64,000 nucleotides of DNA, taken from the NCBI RefSeq assembly GCF_026651875.1, contig NZ_CP104067.1:930001-994000 (forward strand). Reading direction: 5' to 3'. Both the position numbers and the translations under genes were made by a program. This document shows, piece after piece, positions 58,139 through 64,000 of the stretch. Each line of letters opens with the position of its first letter. The first letter of the stretch is position 1. The notes beneath the pieces were generated by a model, which was given only the letters and a program-made list of their open reading frames with translations, had not been told where the DNA came from and made no database searches. Origin of the DNA: Alicyclobacillus fastidiosus (GTDB lineage: Bacteria; Bacillota; Bacilli; Alicyclobacillales; Alicyclobacillaceae).

Positions 58139-59227
58139 ATGAATATAAACAATCAAGAGGAACACAGAGATTGGAAGAAGGATATTGCTCCTTTTCAGAA
58201 ATCGGATACCAGAAAAAGTGTTTGGCAACTTATAAACACTATTGCTCCCTTTCTCGGACTATGGTGGGCAGCCTATCTATGTTTGAATGTTTCGATTTGG
58301 GTTACTTTGCCCCTCACTATTTTGGCATCGGGATTTTTTGTTCGGATTTTCATCATATTTCATGACTGCTGCCACCATTCTTTCTTCAAAAGCCGAAGAG
58401 CGAACGAGATAGTCGGGATCATAACTGGGGTTTTGACTTTCTTCCCATATCATCAGTGGAAGTACGAGCATGCCGTCCATCACGCGACTAGTGGTGACTT
58501 GGAACGACGAGGAACCGGGGACATGTGGACGTTGACGGTCAATGAATATAAGCAATCGTCCTTCGTCAAGAGAATGGTTTATCGGGTGTATCGAAATCCC
58601 GTTGTCATGTTTGGTGTCGGGCCCATCCATCTTTTTCTCAACCAGTATCGATACAACCGAAAAGGTGCCGGAAGAAAGGAACGTGTAAATACACACGTAA
58701 CTAATTTCACGCTCATTGCCATCTTAACTGGCCTCAGTTTCATACTCGGCTGGAAAGCTGTACTTCTCGTGGAGGGTCCTATTCTTTATCTAGCAGGTGT
58801 AGTTGGAATCTGGTTATTTTACGTCCAGCATCAGTTTGAACACTCGTACTTTGAAAAATCAGATCAGTGGGATTTTGTTAGTGCCGCGCTACAGGGAAGT
58901 TCCTTTTATCAACTGCCGAAGGTATTGCAATGGTTGACTGGGAACATCGGTTATCATCACGTTCATCACTTGGGCCCCAAAGTCCCGAATTACCATCTCC
59001 AGCAGGTGCATCAGAGCACTGACTTGTTCCACAATGTTTCACCTATTACCTTTGCCTCCAGCCTTCGCGCGCTCCGCTACCGACTGTGGGATGAAGACCG
59101 TCATCGGTTTGTCGCATTCAACGAAATTGTGATTGAAAATCTGGGGTGGACTGACATCACTAGTCGCCTGTTTAAGCCGATTCGTTTGATTGGAATGCTG
59201 TTCAAGAAGTCAAAATCTCATCCCTAA
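58139..59227 (+). CDS. des: Membrane fatty-acid desaturase
   Basis: A 362-residue integral-membrane di-iron desaturase with three histidine boxes: HDCCHH, HAVHH and HHVHH, and about four to six membrane helices. It resembles Bacillus Des-type acyl-lipid desaturases that add a double bond to restore membrane fluidity in the cold. ATG follows AAAGGAAG. AT-richer than host genes. It is paired with the csp gene, within a segment bounded by a duplicated gene end. Confidence 0.92.
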   Translation: MNINNQEEHRDWKKDIAPFQKSDTRKSVWQLINTIAPFLGLWWAAYLCLNVSIWVTLPLTILASGFFVRIFIIFHDCCHHSFFKSRRANEIVGIITGVLTFFPYHQWKYEHAVHHATSGDLERRGTGDMWTLTVNEYKQSSFVKRMVYRVYRNPVVMFGVGPIHLFLNQYRYNRKGAGRKERVNTHVTNFTLIAILTGLSFILGWKAVLLVEGPILYLAGVVGIWLFYVQHQFEHSYFEKSDQWDFVSAALQGSSFYQLPKVLQWLTGNIGYHHVHHLGPKVPNYHLQQVHQSTDLFHNVSPITFASSLRALRYRLWDEDRHRFVAFNEIVIENLGWTDITSRLFKPIRLIGMLFKKSKSHP

Positions 59228-59341
59228 GGCTGGATTTTAAAGACACCATAAATGCTGTTAAGCCAAAGTAACGATTTAGTTCGTGAATACGACGGAAAAT
59301 CAACAGTAAAACAACAGCGCATTTCAACAGTGGATCAACCC

Positions 59342-59365
59342 TTTGACAAGTGGGCAGTCGGTTTA
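59342..59365 (+). repeat. Direct repeat: 3' end of the ArpU-like gene, copy 2
   Basis: A 24-base near copy of 57538-57561, ending in GGTTTATGCTGA. It lies after the desaturase gene and is not part of a complete gene. Confidence 0.85.
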
Positions 59366-59470
59366 TGCTGACTGCTTTTTAAATTTTTAAACTAAGTATA
59401 GAACTCCTGCGAGGCGGGCTTTTGTTAATCGGTTAGGGTACAATGCTTCTGAGATATGGAGGGATACATT

Positions 59471-59650
59471 GTGCCAAAAGCGGAGAACCGCAAGAAGCCA
59501 CCAAACATTAAAGGACAAGTTCCTGGTCGGGGTAATCAGAATCAATCTGCAAATCTGGCGATGAATGCTGAACGAGATAACATAAAGAACAAGAAGCAAG
59601 ATATCATCGAGAAGATGAAAAGTATCCAGCGCGGAAAAAATCAACAGTAA
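59471..59650 (+). CDS. Small basic protein (59 aa)
   Basis: GTG behind GGAGGGATACATT. Product PKAENRKKPPNIKGQVPGRG, then Asn/Gln-rich and Lys-rich, ending QRGKNQQ; likely unstructured and nucleic-acid binding. Not recognised. Confidence 0.55.
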   Translation: MPKAENRKKPPNIKGQVPGRGNQNQSANLAMNAERDNIKNKKQDIIEKMKSIQRGKNQQ

Positions 59651-60172
59651 AACAACAGTAGTTCAACAGTCCATGACAAAATAACCCGTGTATTATGGTA
59701 CTAGGCACTACTCACGAGAGACGCTTGCTGACACGGCCCAGCAGGCGTCTTTTTTATGTGCCTCATATGTAGTCAGTCACCCCACAATCAGCATCAGAAG
59801 GTGGTGGTTAGGGGGACTCTTCTCGGTGAAATTCTCACGCCGGTTGGACACCCGGCGTTGATGCTCTAATGGAATGCCAAAATTCGCCCGTCAAGCATCG
59901 GAACATCAACGCTGGTGTTGAAACCAGCACTCCCGAGTGAGTAACACACCAGACTCGTTTCTGGTATCAAACGCGCGAAGAGACATCCTGACAAGTGCAG
60001 TTCTGCGATGTGCCATTCAACGATCACGCGCTTGACTGCAGGAACGAATGCCGTAGGAAGTCGTACCACAGTTATGCGAAATATTGATCTCATGAAACGA
60101 CATGTGTCCGTTTAAACTTACGAATTGTCCGCGTACGATACACAGTCTCGAAAATTAGGAGGTTGGTATCGT
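59651..60172. other. 522-base region without a confident gene
   Basis: Holds the strong terminator at 59720-59756, and a leftward frame (59866-60093) with no ribosome-binding site. The rest is upstream sequence of the YjcZ-type gene. Confidence 0.45.
59720..59756 (+). terminator. Rho-independent terminator
   Basis: GACGCTTGCTG pairs with CAGCAGGCGTC (one bulge) and is followed by TTTTTT. Confidence 0.9.
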
Positions 60173-60361
60173 ATGGGTACATTCGGTGGATATACACAAT
60201 GGGCAGTCGTATTCCTCATTATTTTTGTTCTGTTCTTCTTATTGGTGCCGATAGCTGGCGCAGCTGTGGCCGCCCCGAGTTGCGGTTGTGGAACAGGAGC
60301 CGGCGCAGGATACGGTGGAGGATACGGTGGAGGATACGGTGGAGGATACGGCGCATATTGA
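60173..60361 (+). CDS. YjcZ-type sporulation peptide in the prophage (62 aa)
   Basis: The first 25 residues after Met (GTFGGYTQW plus the hydrophobic helix) are identical to the host peptide at 17694-17801. It continues with an Ala/Cys linker and a Gly-Tyr tail of GYGG repeats. ATG follows AGGAGG. The DNA of the shared part differs mainly at synonymous sites. It has its own terminator. Confidence 0.82.
   Translation: MGTFGGYTQWAVVFLIIFVLFFLLVPIAGAAVAAPSCGCGTGAGAGYGGGYGGGYGGGYGAY
60308..60355 (+). repeat. 12-bp tandem repeat in the Gly-Tyr tail
   Basis: GGATACGGTGGA in four copies, the last imperfect; encodes GYGG units. Confidence 0.9.
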
Positions 60362-60390
60362 TTGACTTTGAGCCCCTGCAGGTTCCCAAA

Positions 60391-60419
60391 GGATGGTCAC
60401 ACTTCGGTGTGGCCTTTTT
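60391..60419 (+). terminator. Terminator after the prophage YjcZ-type gene
   Basis: GGTCACAC-TTCG-GTGTGGCC followed by TTTTT. Confidence 0.9.
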
Positions 60420-60522
60420 GGTGTACAAGCCTCTGTAACTCCCGCGAGCAACGAGGAGTAACAAAAGTCACAAAGCCTGCAAGCGAGCCAACCATATAAA
60501 ACTGTTTTCGAGGTGGTGCCTT

Positions 60523-60744
60523 ATGAAACCATGCTGGGTTTGCAAAAACAATGTCAAACCAGACACAAGACCCATCAACTGCAAACAATGCCATGGTCGA
60601 GTAGTGACACCCTCGGATGAACAGGTAAAGAAGATGGAGAAGAGGGAGAGGGAACGGAAAGAGTTCGAGCGGATGATGAGCTCACATGATACATATGAGC
60701 GACGTAACGGGGCGATAAGGCAGAAACGAAGAGGTGTTGATTAA
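60523..60744 (+). CDS. Zinc-ribbon phage protein with charged tail
   Basis: A 73-residue protein: CWVCKNNVKPDTRPINCKQC zinc knuckles, then a highly charged helix (KKMEKRERERKEFERMM). ATG follows GAGGTGGTGCCTT. Convergent overlap of 63 bases with the next leftward gene. Confidence 0.6.
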   Translation: MKPCWVCKNNVKPDTRPINCKQCHGRVVTPSDEQVKKMEKRERERKEFERMMSSHDTYERRNGAIRQKRRGVD

Positions 60745-60972
60745 ACAGGAGAGCCCGCATATTAAGTGCGCGGGCCGTAGGGTGTGCCGTATTTGTTCTC
60801 GAAGCTCATAAATGGCTACATAGAGACCTCTAACCGAGTGCTTCAAACGGTCTGCTTCACACCGAAATCGTTCAGCTTCGTTTTCCAGGCGGAGTGCTTC
60901 TTCTTCCAGAATTTTAGACTCACTCTCAAGACTCAACAGACGGTTGAACTGTGACTGGCTATCATTAGACAT
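60682..60972 (-). CDS. Coiled-coil phage protein
   Basis: A 96-residue leftward frame with GGAGTGGTGATA before ATG. Residues 8-60 are heptad-rich (LLSLESESKILEEEALRLEN). The last 25 residues overlap the opposite gene. Not recognised. Confidence 0.5.
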   Translation of the reverse strand: MSNDSQSQFNRLLSLESESKILEEEALRLENEAERFRCEADRLKHSVRGLYVAIYELREQIRHTLRPAHLICGLSCLINTSSFLPYRPVTSLICIM

Positions 60973-61063
60973 TATCACCACTCCTCCAATCTCAGAGTAT
61001 GAGGGGTTCGGAATGTCCTATTCAAAGCACAGAGTAACCCATTTCACATCCATGGTGATGTAA

Positions 61064-61225
61064 ATGCGTTACACAAACTTATCGGCACAGCATGAACATG
61101 AAGCCATGACATATATGCGTGAGAACAACATCAAGTCTGTAGCAAAGTTTGAGCGTGAGTTGGAACGGAACGTAAGTAAACAATGTGGTGATAAGTGTGA
61201 AAGACCTCCCCTGTTTGGTGCATGA
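61064..61225 (+). CDS. Small phage protein (53 aa)
   Basis: ATG with GGTGATGTAA upstream; product RYTNLSAQHEHEAMTYMREN, then a charged helix and CGDKCERPP. Not recognised; coding is plausible from its charged helical content. Confidence 0.45.
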   Translation: MRYTNLSAQHEHEAMTYMRENNIKSVAKFERELERNVSKQCGDKCERPPLFGA

Positions 61226-61283
61226 GTTATTTTCCTGACTATGAAGAATACAATATCAAATAGTTCAGGGAAGCTGGTGCGTG

Positions 61284-61478
61284 ATGGACTATACAGTCCG
61301 CAAGATAAGCACAAAGATATTTACGGGTTCGCCAATAGACGTAGAGGAAGAGGTAAATGAATTTTTAGGTTCGATTGACACGCTGAATTATGTGGATCTT
61401 AAGGTGGCAACTTCGGACGTAGGAACTCTTTCCGTTGTTGTCGTTTATAGGAACGTTCGACACGTTAGAAGTGTTTAA
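61284..61478 (+). CDS. Cse60-like protein, copy 1
   Basis: A 64-residue protein resembling Bacillus sporulation protein Cse60: VRKISTKIFTGSPIDVEEEV, NEFLGSIDTLNYVDLKVATS, ending VVVVYRN. ATG 61284 (or GTG 61281) follows GGGAAGCTGGTGC. Followed by its own terminator and by a second paralog. Confidence 0.65.
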   Translation: MDYTVRKISTKIFTGSPIDVEEEVNEFLGSIDTLNYVDLKVATSDVGTLSVVVVYRNVRHVRSV

Positions 61479-61508
61479 TTAGACCTCCAGAACCAGCGAC
61501 GGTGATGA

Positions 61509-61531
61509 CCCGCTTCGGCGGGTTTTTATTT
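61509..61531 (+). terminator. Terminator after Cse60-like copy 1
   Basis: CCCGC-TTCG-GCGGG followed by TTTTTATTTT. Confidence 0.92.
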
Positions 61532-61572
61532 TATCGTCAACCTCATAATGATATATGGGGTGGGTGATAGAT

Positions 61573-61776
61573 ATGTATCGTCGAGTTAATCAAGTAGTCA
61601 TTTATCATGACGATGCCACGAGTACTGCAGAAGATAAAGCAAATTGGTTCCTAAAGGACATACACAGAAATGAACTCGTTCAGATTCAGCATTTTACTGA
61701 GTTCACTAAGGAACCGCACGGAGTACCAAAGATGTCGATTATGATTGTATACCGAACTGCCATCAAAGATGAGTGA
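61573..61776 (+). CDS. Cse60-like protein, copy 2
   Basis: A 67-residue paralog of the preceding gene (DKANWFLKDIHRNELVQIQH and IMIVYRT end). ATG follows GGGGTGGGTGATAGAT. Has a matching terminator. Confidence 0.65.
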   Translation: MYRRVNQVVIYHDDATSTAEDKANWFLKDIHRNELVQIQHFTEFTKEPHGVPKMSIMIVYRTAIKDE

Positions 61777-61791
61777 CTATAGATGACATTC

Positions 61792-61814
61792 ACTCGCTTC
61801 GGCGAGTTTTTATT
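61792..61814 (+). terminator. Terminator after Cse60-like copy 2
   Basis: ACTCGC-TTCG-GCGAGT followed by TTTTATTTT. Confidence 0.92.
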
Positions 61815-61840
61815 TTGCCTGAAATGAGGTGGTGATTCCT

Positions 61841-62197
61841 GTGCCGAGTAAACCTATGAAGCCGTGCTCAAAGCCAGGATGTTCCGCACTCACCCGTGAA
61901 CGATACTGTGAAGACCATAAGGAGGACATTCGAAGGTATGATGCTGAACGTAAGTCATCAGCGCAACGTGGTTACGATTCGCGATGGCGTAAAGTAAGGC
62001 TCGCATATCTCAAGAAACATCCGTTATGTGTCGAGTGTGAACGCCAAGGACGAATAACACCGGCAACCGTAGTGGACCACATCGTCCCACACAAAGGTGA
62101 CAAGAAATTGTTTTGGGATAGCACCAACTGGCAGCCTATGTGCAAGCCTCACCATGATGCTAAGACGGCACGTGAGGACATGGGTGCATGGACATAG
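61841..62197 (+). CDS. HNH endonuclease
   Basis: A 118-residue phage HNH nuclease: CSKPGCSALTRERYCEDH, CVECERQG zinc knuckle, VDHIVPHKGD with the catalytic His, and NWQPMCKPHHDAKTA. It stands just upstream of terS/terL, where HNH proteins assist terminase cleavage in HK97-like phages. GTG follows GAGGTGGTGATTCCT. Confidence 0.9.
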   Translation: MPSKPMKPCSKPGCSALTRERYCEDHKEDIRRYDAERKSSAQRGYDSRWRKVRLAYLKKHPLCVECERQGRITPATVVDHIVPHKGDKKLFWDSTNWQPMCKPHHDAKTAREDMGAWT

Positions 62198-62342
62198 AAC
62201 GATTGTTTGCTGGATTCGCGAAAAGTTTGGGAATAGGTCGATGGCTAGGGGGTATCCATATCCTTGCAGACTTTTAGCCAAAGACCGCGCGGGCATACGG
62301 GGCGCACAAAATTCGTTTTATTTTGCAAAGGGGGTGGTCAAT

Positions 62343-62843
62343 TTGGGTCGAAAAGCAATTCCTGTCCACCTTCAACTTTTGAATGGAAACAAAAGTCGTT
62401 TGACAAAAAAAGAGATTGAGCAGCGTGCAATGGCTGAAAAGTCTTTGCGTCCACGCGCAGACAACATTAGACCTCCCACCTGGTTGGACTCCGTTGCAAA
62501 GAAAGAATTCAAGCGGATCGCGAAAGAGTTGCAGGAGTTAGAGTTGCTTACGAACGTGGATGTCAATGCGTTGGCGGCTTATTGCGATGCGTACGCTGAT
62601 TATGTGGAGTGCACACGCATTATTCGTGAGGAAGGACTGCTTGTGGAGTACACAAACAAGGCAGCTGAGACGAATAAGGTGCCTCATCCACTGCTGACAA
62701 AGAAGAAGCAGTTGCATGACCAGATGCGTTCCCTGTCACTCGAGTTTGGTCTCACACCGAGTTCGCGCGCCAAACTGGCAATGCCGAAAGTTGAGAAATC
62801 AGAGCGAAGCGAAGAGGAAGAGCTCTTTGGCGATAGCCTGTGA
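62343..62843 (+). CDS. terS: Terminase small subunit, P27 family
   Basis: A 166-residue protein: GRKAIPVHLQLLNGNKSRLT, RPPTWLDSVAKKEFKRIAKE, LLTNVDVNALAAYCDAYADY, SLSLEFGLTPSSRAKL, the P27/TerS_2 pattern. It recognises the packaging start. TTG 62343 lies six bases after AGGGGGTGG. It overlaps terL by four bases. Confidence 0.9.
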   Translation: MGRKAIPVHLQLLNGNKSRLTKKEIEQRAMAEKSLRPRADNIRPPTWLDSVAKKEFKRIAKELQELELLTNVDVNALAAYCDAYADYVECTRIIREEGLLVEYTNKAAETNKVPHPLLTKKKQLHDQMRSLSLEFGLTPSSRAKLAMPKVEKSERSEEEELFGDSL

Positions 62844-64000
62844 ATTTACTCGAACGAGTCGTTGTCTATGCGGAGTCGGTGGTCGATGGTGAAGTCATCG
62901 CATGTAAAAAGCACATTGCGGCATGTCGACGCTTTCTTAATGACGTCGAAAAGTTGGCCGATGCATCATGCCCACTCATTTTTGACTCGGACGAACTCTA
63001 TCGCTTTTTTAAATGGGCTGCCATGTTCAAACACACGAAGGGTGTCGTTGCAGGTCAGCGCATTGATTTGACTGACTTCCAACTGTTTATCATCGCTAAC
63101 ATCTTTTGCTGGAAGCATAAAGATACCGGTGCTCGTCGGTTCCGCAAAGCGTATATACAGTTGGCGAGAAAGAATGCGAAATCGCAATTGTTGGCGCTCA
63201 TCACCTCATACTCGTGCTTTCTCAGTGAGGAACAAGAGGAATGTTACATTGCTGGGTGGGGCCGTGAGCAATCGAGCATCGTTTACAACGAGATTGCCAG
63301 TCAAATACGTGGTTGTGGCTTGCTAAAAGGCAAGTACACGGACAGTTATGGACGCATTACACACCTTAAAAGTGGTTCTGTCATTCAACCCTTGTCGAAG
63401 GAATCGCGCAAAACCGGTGACGGAAAGAACCCGAGTATAGCCGTAATCGACGAGTACCACGTTCATGAGACGAGTGAGATTTATGACGTGCTCATCTCCG
63501 GCATGGTTGCTCGAAAAAATCCACTCATCGTCATCATCACGACCGCAGGATTTGACCTATCTAGACCGTGTTTTACAGAGTACCAATACGTATCGAGCAT
63601 CATCGATGATAACTCGCCCATTGAAAACGACGAGTATTTTGTCATGATCTGCGAATTGGATCCGGAAGACGATATCAACGATGAATCGGTATGGGTCAAA
63701 GCAAATCCCATTGTGGCCACATATGAAGAGGGGATGAACTTTCTTCGGAGCGAACTGAAGGCCGCTAGGGACGTGCCGGAAAAAATGCGGTCATTCCTCA
63801 CAAAGAACATGAACAAGTGGGTGGATATGAAAGAGAACGGCTATATGCCGATGGATAAGTGGCGTGCCTGCGGTGTGGACGAGATGCCAGACCTTACGGG
63901 TATCGATTGCTACGTCGGTGTCGATTTGTCCAAGAAAATCGACTTGACCAGTGTGTCATTTGAATTCTCGTTAGTTGACGGTCGATTTGCAGTAAAAAGC
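62840..64000 (+). CDS. terL: Terminase large subunit, 3' end outside window
   Basis: Open for 387 codons to the last base with no stop. The ATPase/nuclease that packages phage DNA. It shows the Walker A-like region QLARKNAKSQLLALI, Walker B IAVIDEYHVHE, TTAGFD and the start of the nuclease domain CYVGVDLSKKIDLTS with its first Asp. It matches the Terminase_1 family common in HK97-like siphophages. GTG start overlaps the terS stop (GTGA). Confidence 0.92.
   Translation, partial: MNLLERVVVYAESVVDGEVIACKKHIAACRRFLNDVEKLADASCPLIFDSDELYRFFKWAAMFKHTKGVVAGQRIDLTDFQLFIIANIFCWKHKDTGARRFRKAYIQLARKNAKSQLLALITSYSCFLSEEQEECYIAGWGREQSSIVYNEIASQIRGCGLLKGKYTDSYGRITHLKSGSVIQPLSKESRKTGDGKNPSIAVIDEYHVHETSEIYDVLISGMVARKNPLIVIITTAGFDLSRPCFTEYQYVSSIIDDNSPIENDEYFVMICELDPEDDINDESVWVKANPIVATYEEGMNFLRSELKAARDVPEKMRSFLTKNMNKWVDMKENGYMPMDKWRACGVDEMPDLTGIDCYVGVDLSKKIDLTSVSFEFSLVDGRFAVKS

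Noticed and set aside
59866..60093. Leftward 75-codon frame
   Set aside because: No Shine-Dalgarno, no motif, and an ordinary chance length in this composition.
61069..61314. Leftward Cys/Ser-rich frame
   Set aside because: Opposite a plausible small rightward gene; no ribosome-binding site and biased composition typical of antisense frames.

Overview
The window reads as chromosome of an acidophilic, spore-forming Bacillota of the Alicyclobacillus type, with the left part of an integrated siphophage-like prophage at its right side. The host assignment is inferred from three things: a SqhC/squalene-hopene-type cyclase (17996-19801), sporulation proteins (Tlp, YjcZ-type), and a gene set that fits synthesis of the cyclohexanecarboxyl-CoA starter of omega-cyclohexyl fatty acids, a lipid hallmark of Alicyclobacillus. 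Host genes are GC-rich with strong AGGAGG ribosome-binding sites. From about 41.8 kb the sequence becomes AT-richer and carries phage genes.

Layout. 1-3330: siroheme-dependent sulfite reductase (partial) with CobA-HemD and SirB. 3395-13846: housekeeping and accessory genes (HesB-like, Gly/Tyr-rich protein, GNAT, PurU, hotdog thioesterase, Nudix, aldo/keto reductase, WecC plus glycosyltransferase, HD hydrolase, AlaX). 13982-17569: fatty-acid genes (FabF, FabL, thioesterase, SDR). 17694-22486: YjcZ-type peptide, SqhC-type cyclase, DUF2515, GNAT, DUF402. 22574-34799: two divergent operons from a 358-bp control region. Leftward are an acid-CoA ligase, an acyl-CoA dehydrogenase and DAHP synthase. 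Rightward are a 2,4-dienoyl-CoA-reductase-like flavoprotein, a FabL-like SDR, a dedicated acyl carrier protein, a second ligase, a second acyl-CoA dehydrogenase, a zinc alcohol dehydrogenase and an unknown protein. My reading is that this locus raises shikimate supply and converts shikimate to cyclohexanecarboxyl-CoA (or -ACP). 34834-37945: an osmoprotectant ABC transporter behind what looks like a c-di-AMP (ydaO/yuaA) riboswitch. 38053-41803: small membrane protein, Tlp, prolyl-tRNA synthetase, YfhP-like protein, XRE regulator.

Prophage (about 41.9 kb to beyond the end). It has an integrase with an in-frame amber codon, ImmA/IrrE peptidase, lysogenic cargo, a CI/Cro-like switch with an operator filling the promoter spacer, and a run of tiny early genes. 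Then come Gam and Bet recombination proteins, a YneA-like LysM membrane protein, an antirepressor, a replication protein and a methyltransferase. A 950-bp array of mini-ORF plus hairpin modules follows, then a DUF1064 nuclease, small membrane peptides, a terminase-like small subunit, a RusA remnant and an ArpU-like late regulator. A cold-shock protein plus fatty-acid desaturase cassette follows, then a second YjcZ-type peptide, two Cse60-like genes, HNH endonuclease, and P27-type TerS with TerL running off the end. No tRNA, rRNA, CRISPR array or insertion sequence was recognised.

The strongest candidates for something undescribed are the mini-ORF/hairpin array at 53.3-54.3 kb, the cyclohexanecarboxyl locus with its own carrier protein, and the cold-adaptation cassette in the prophage flanked by a duplicated gene end.
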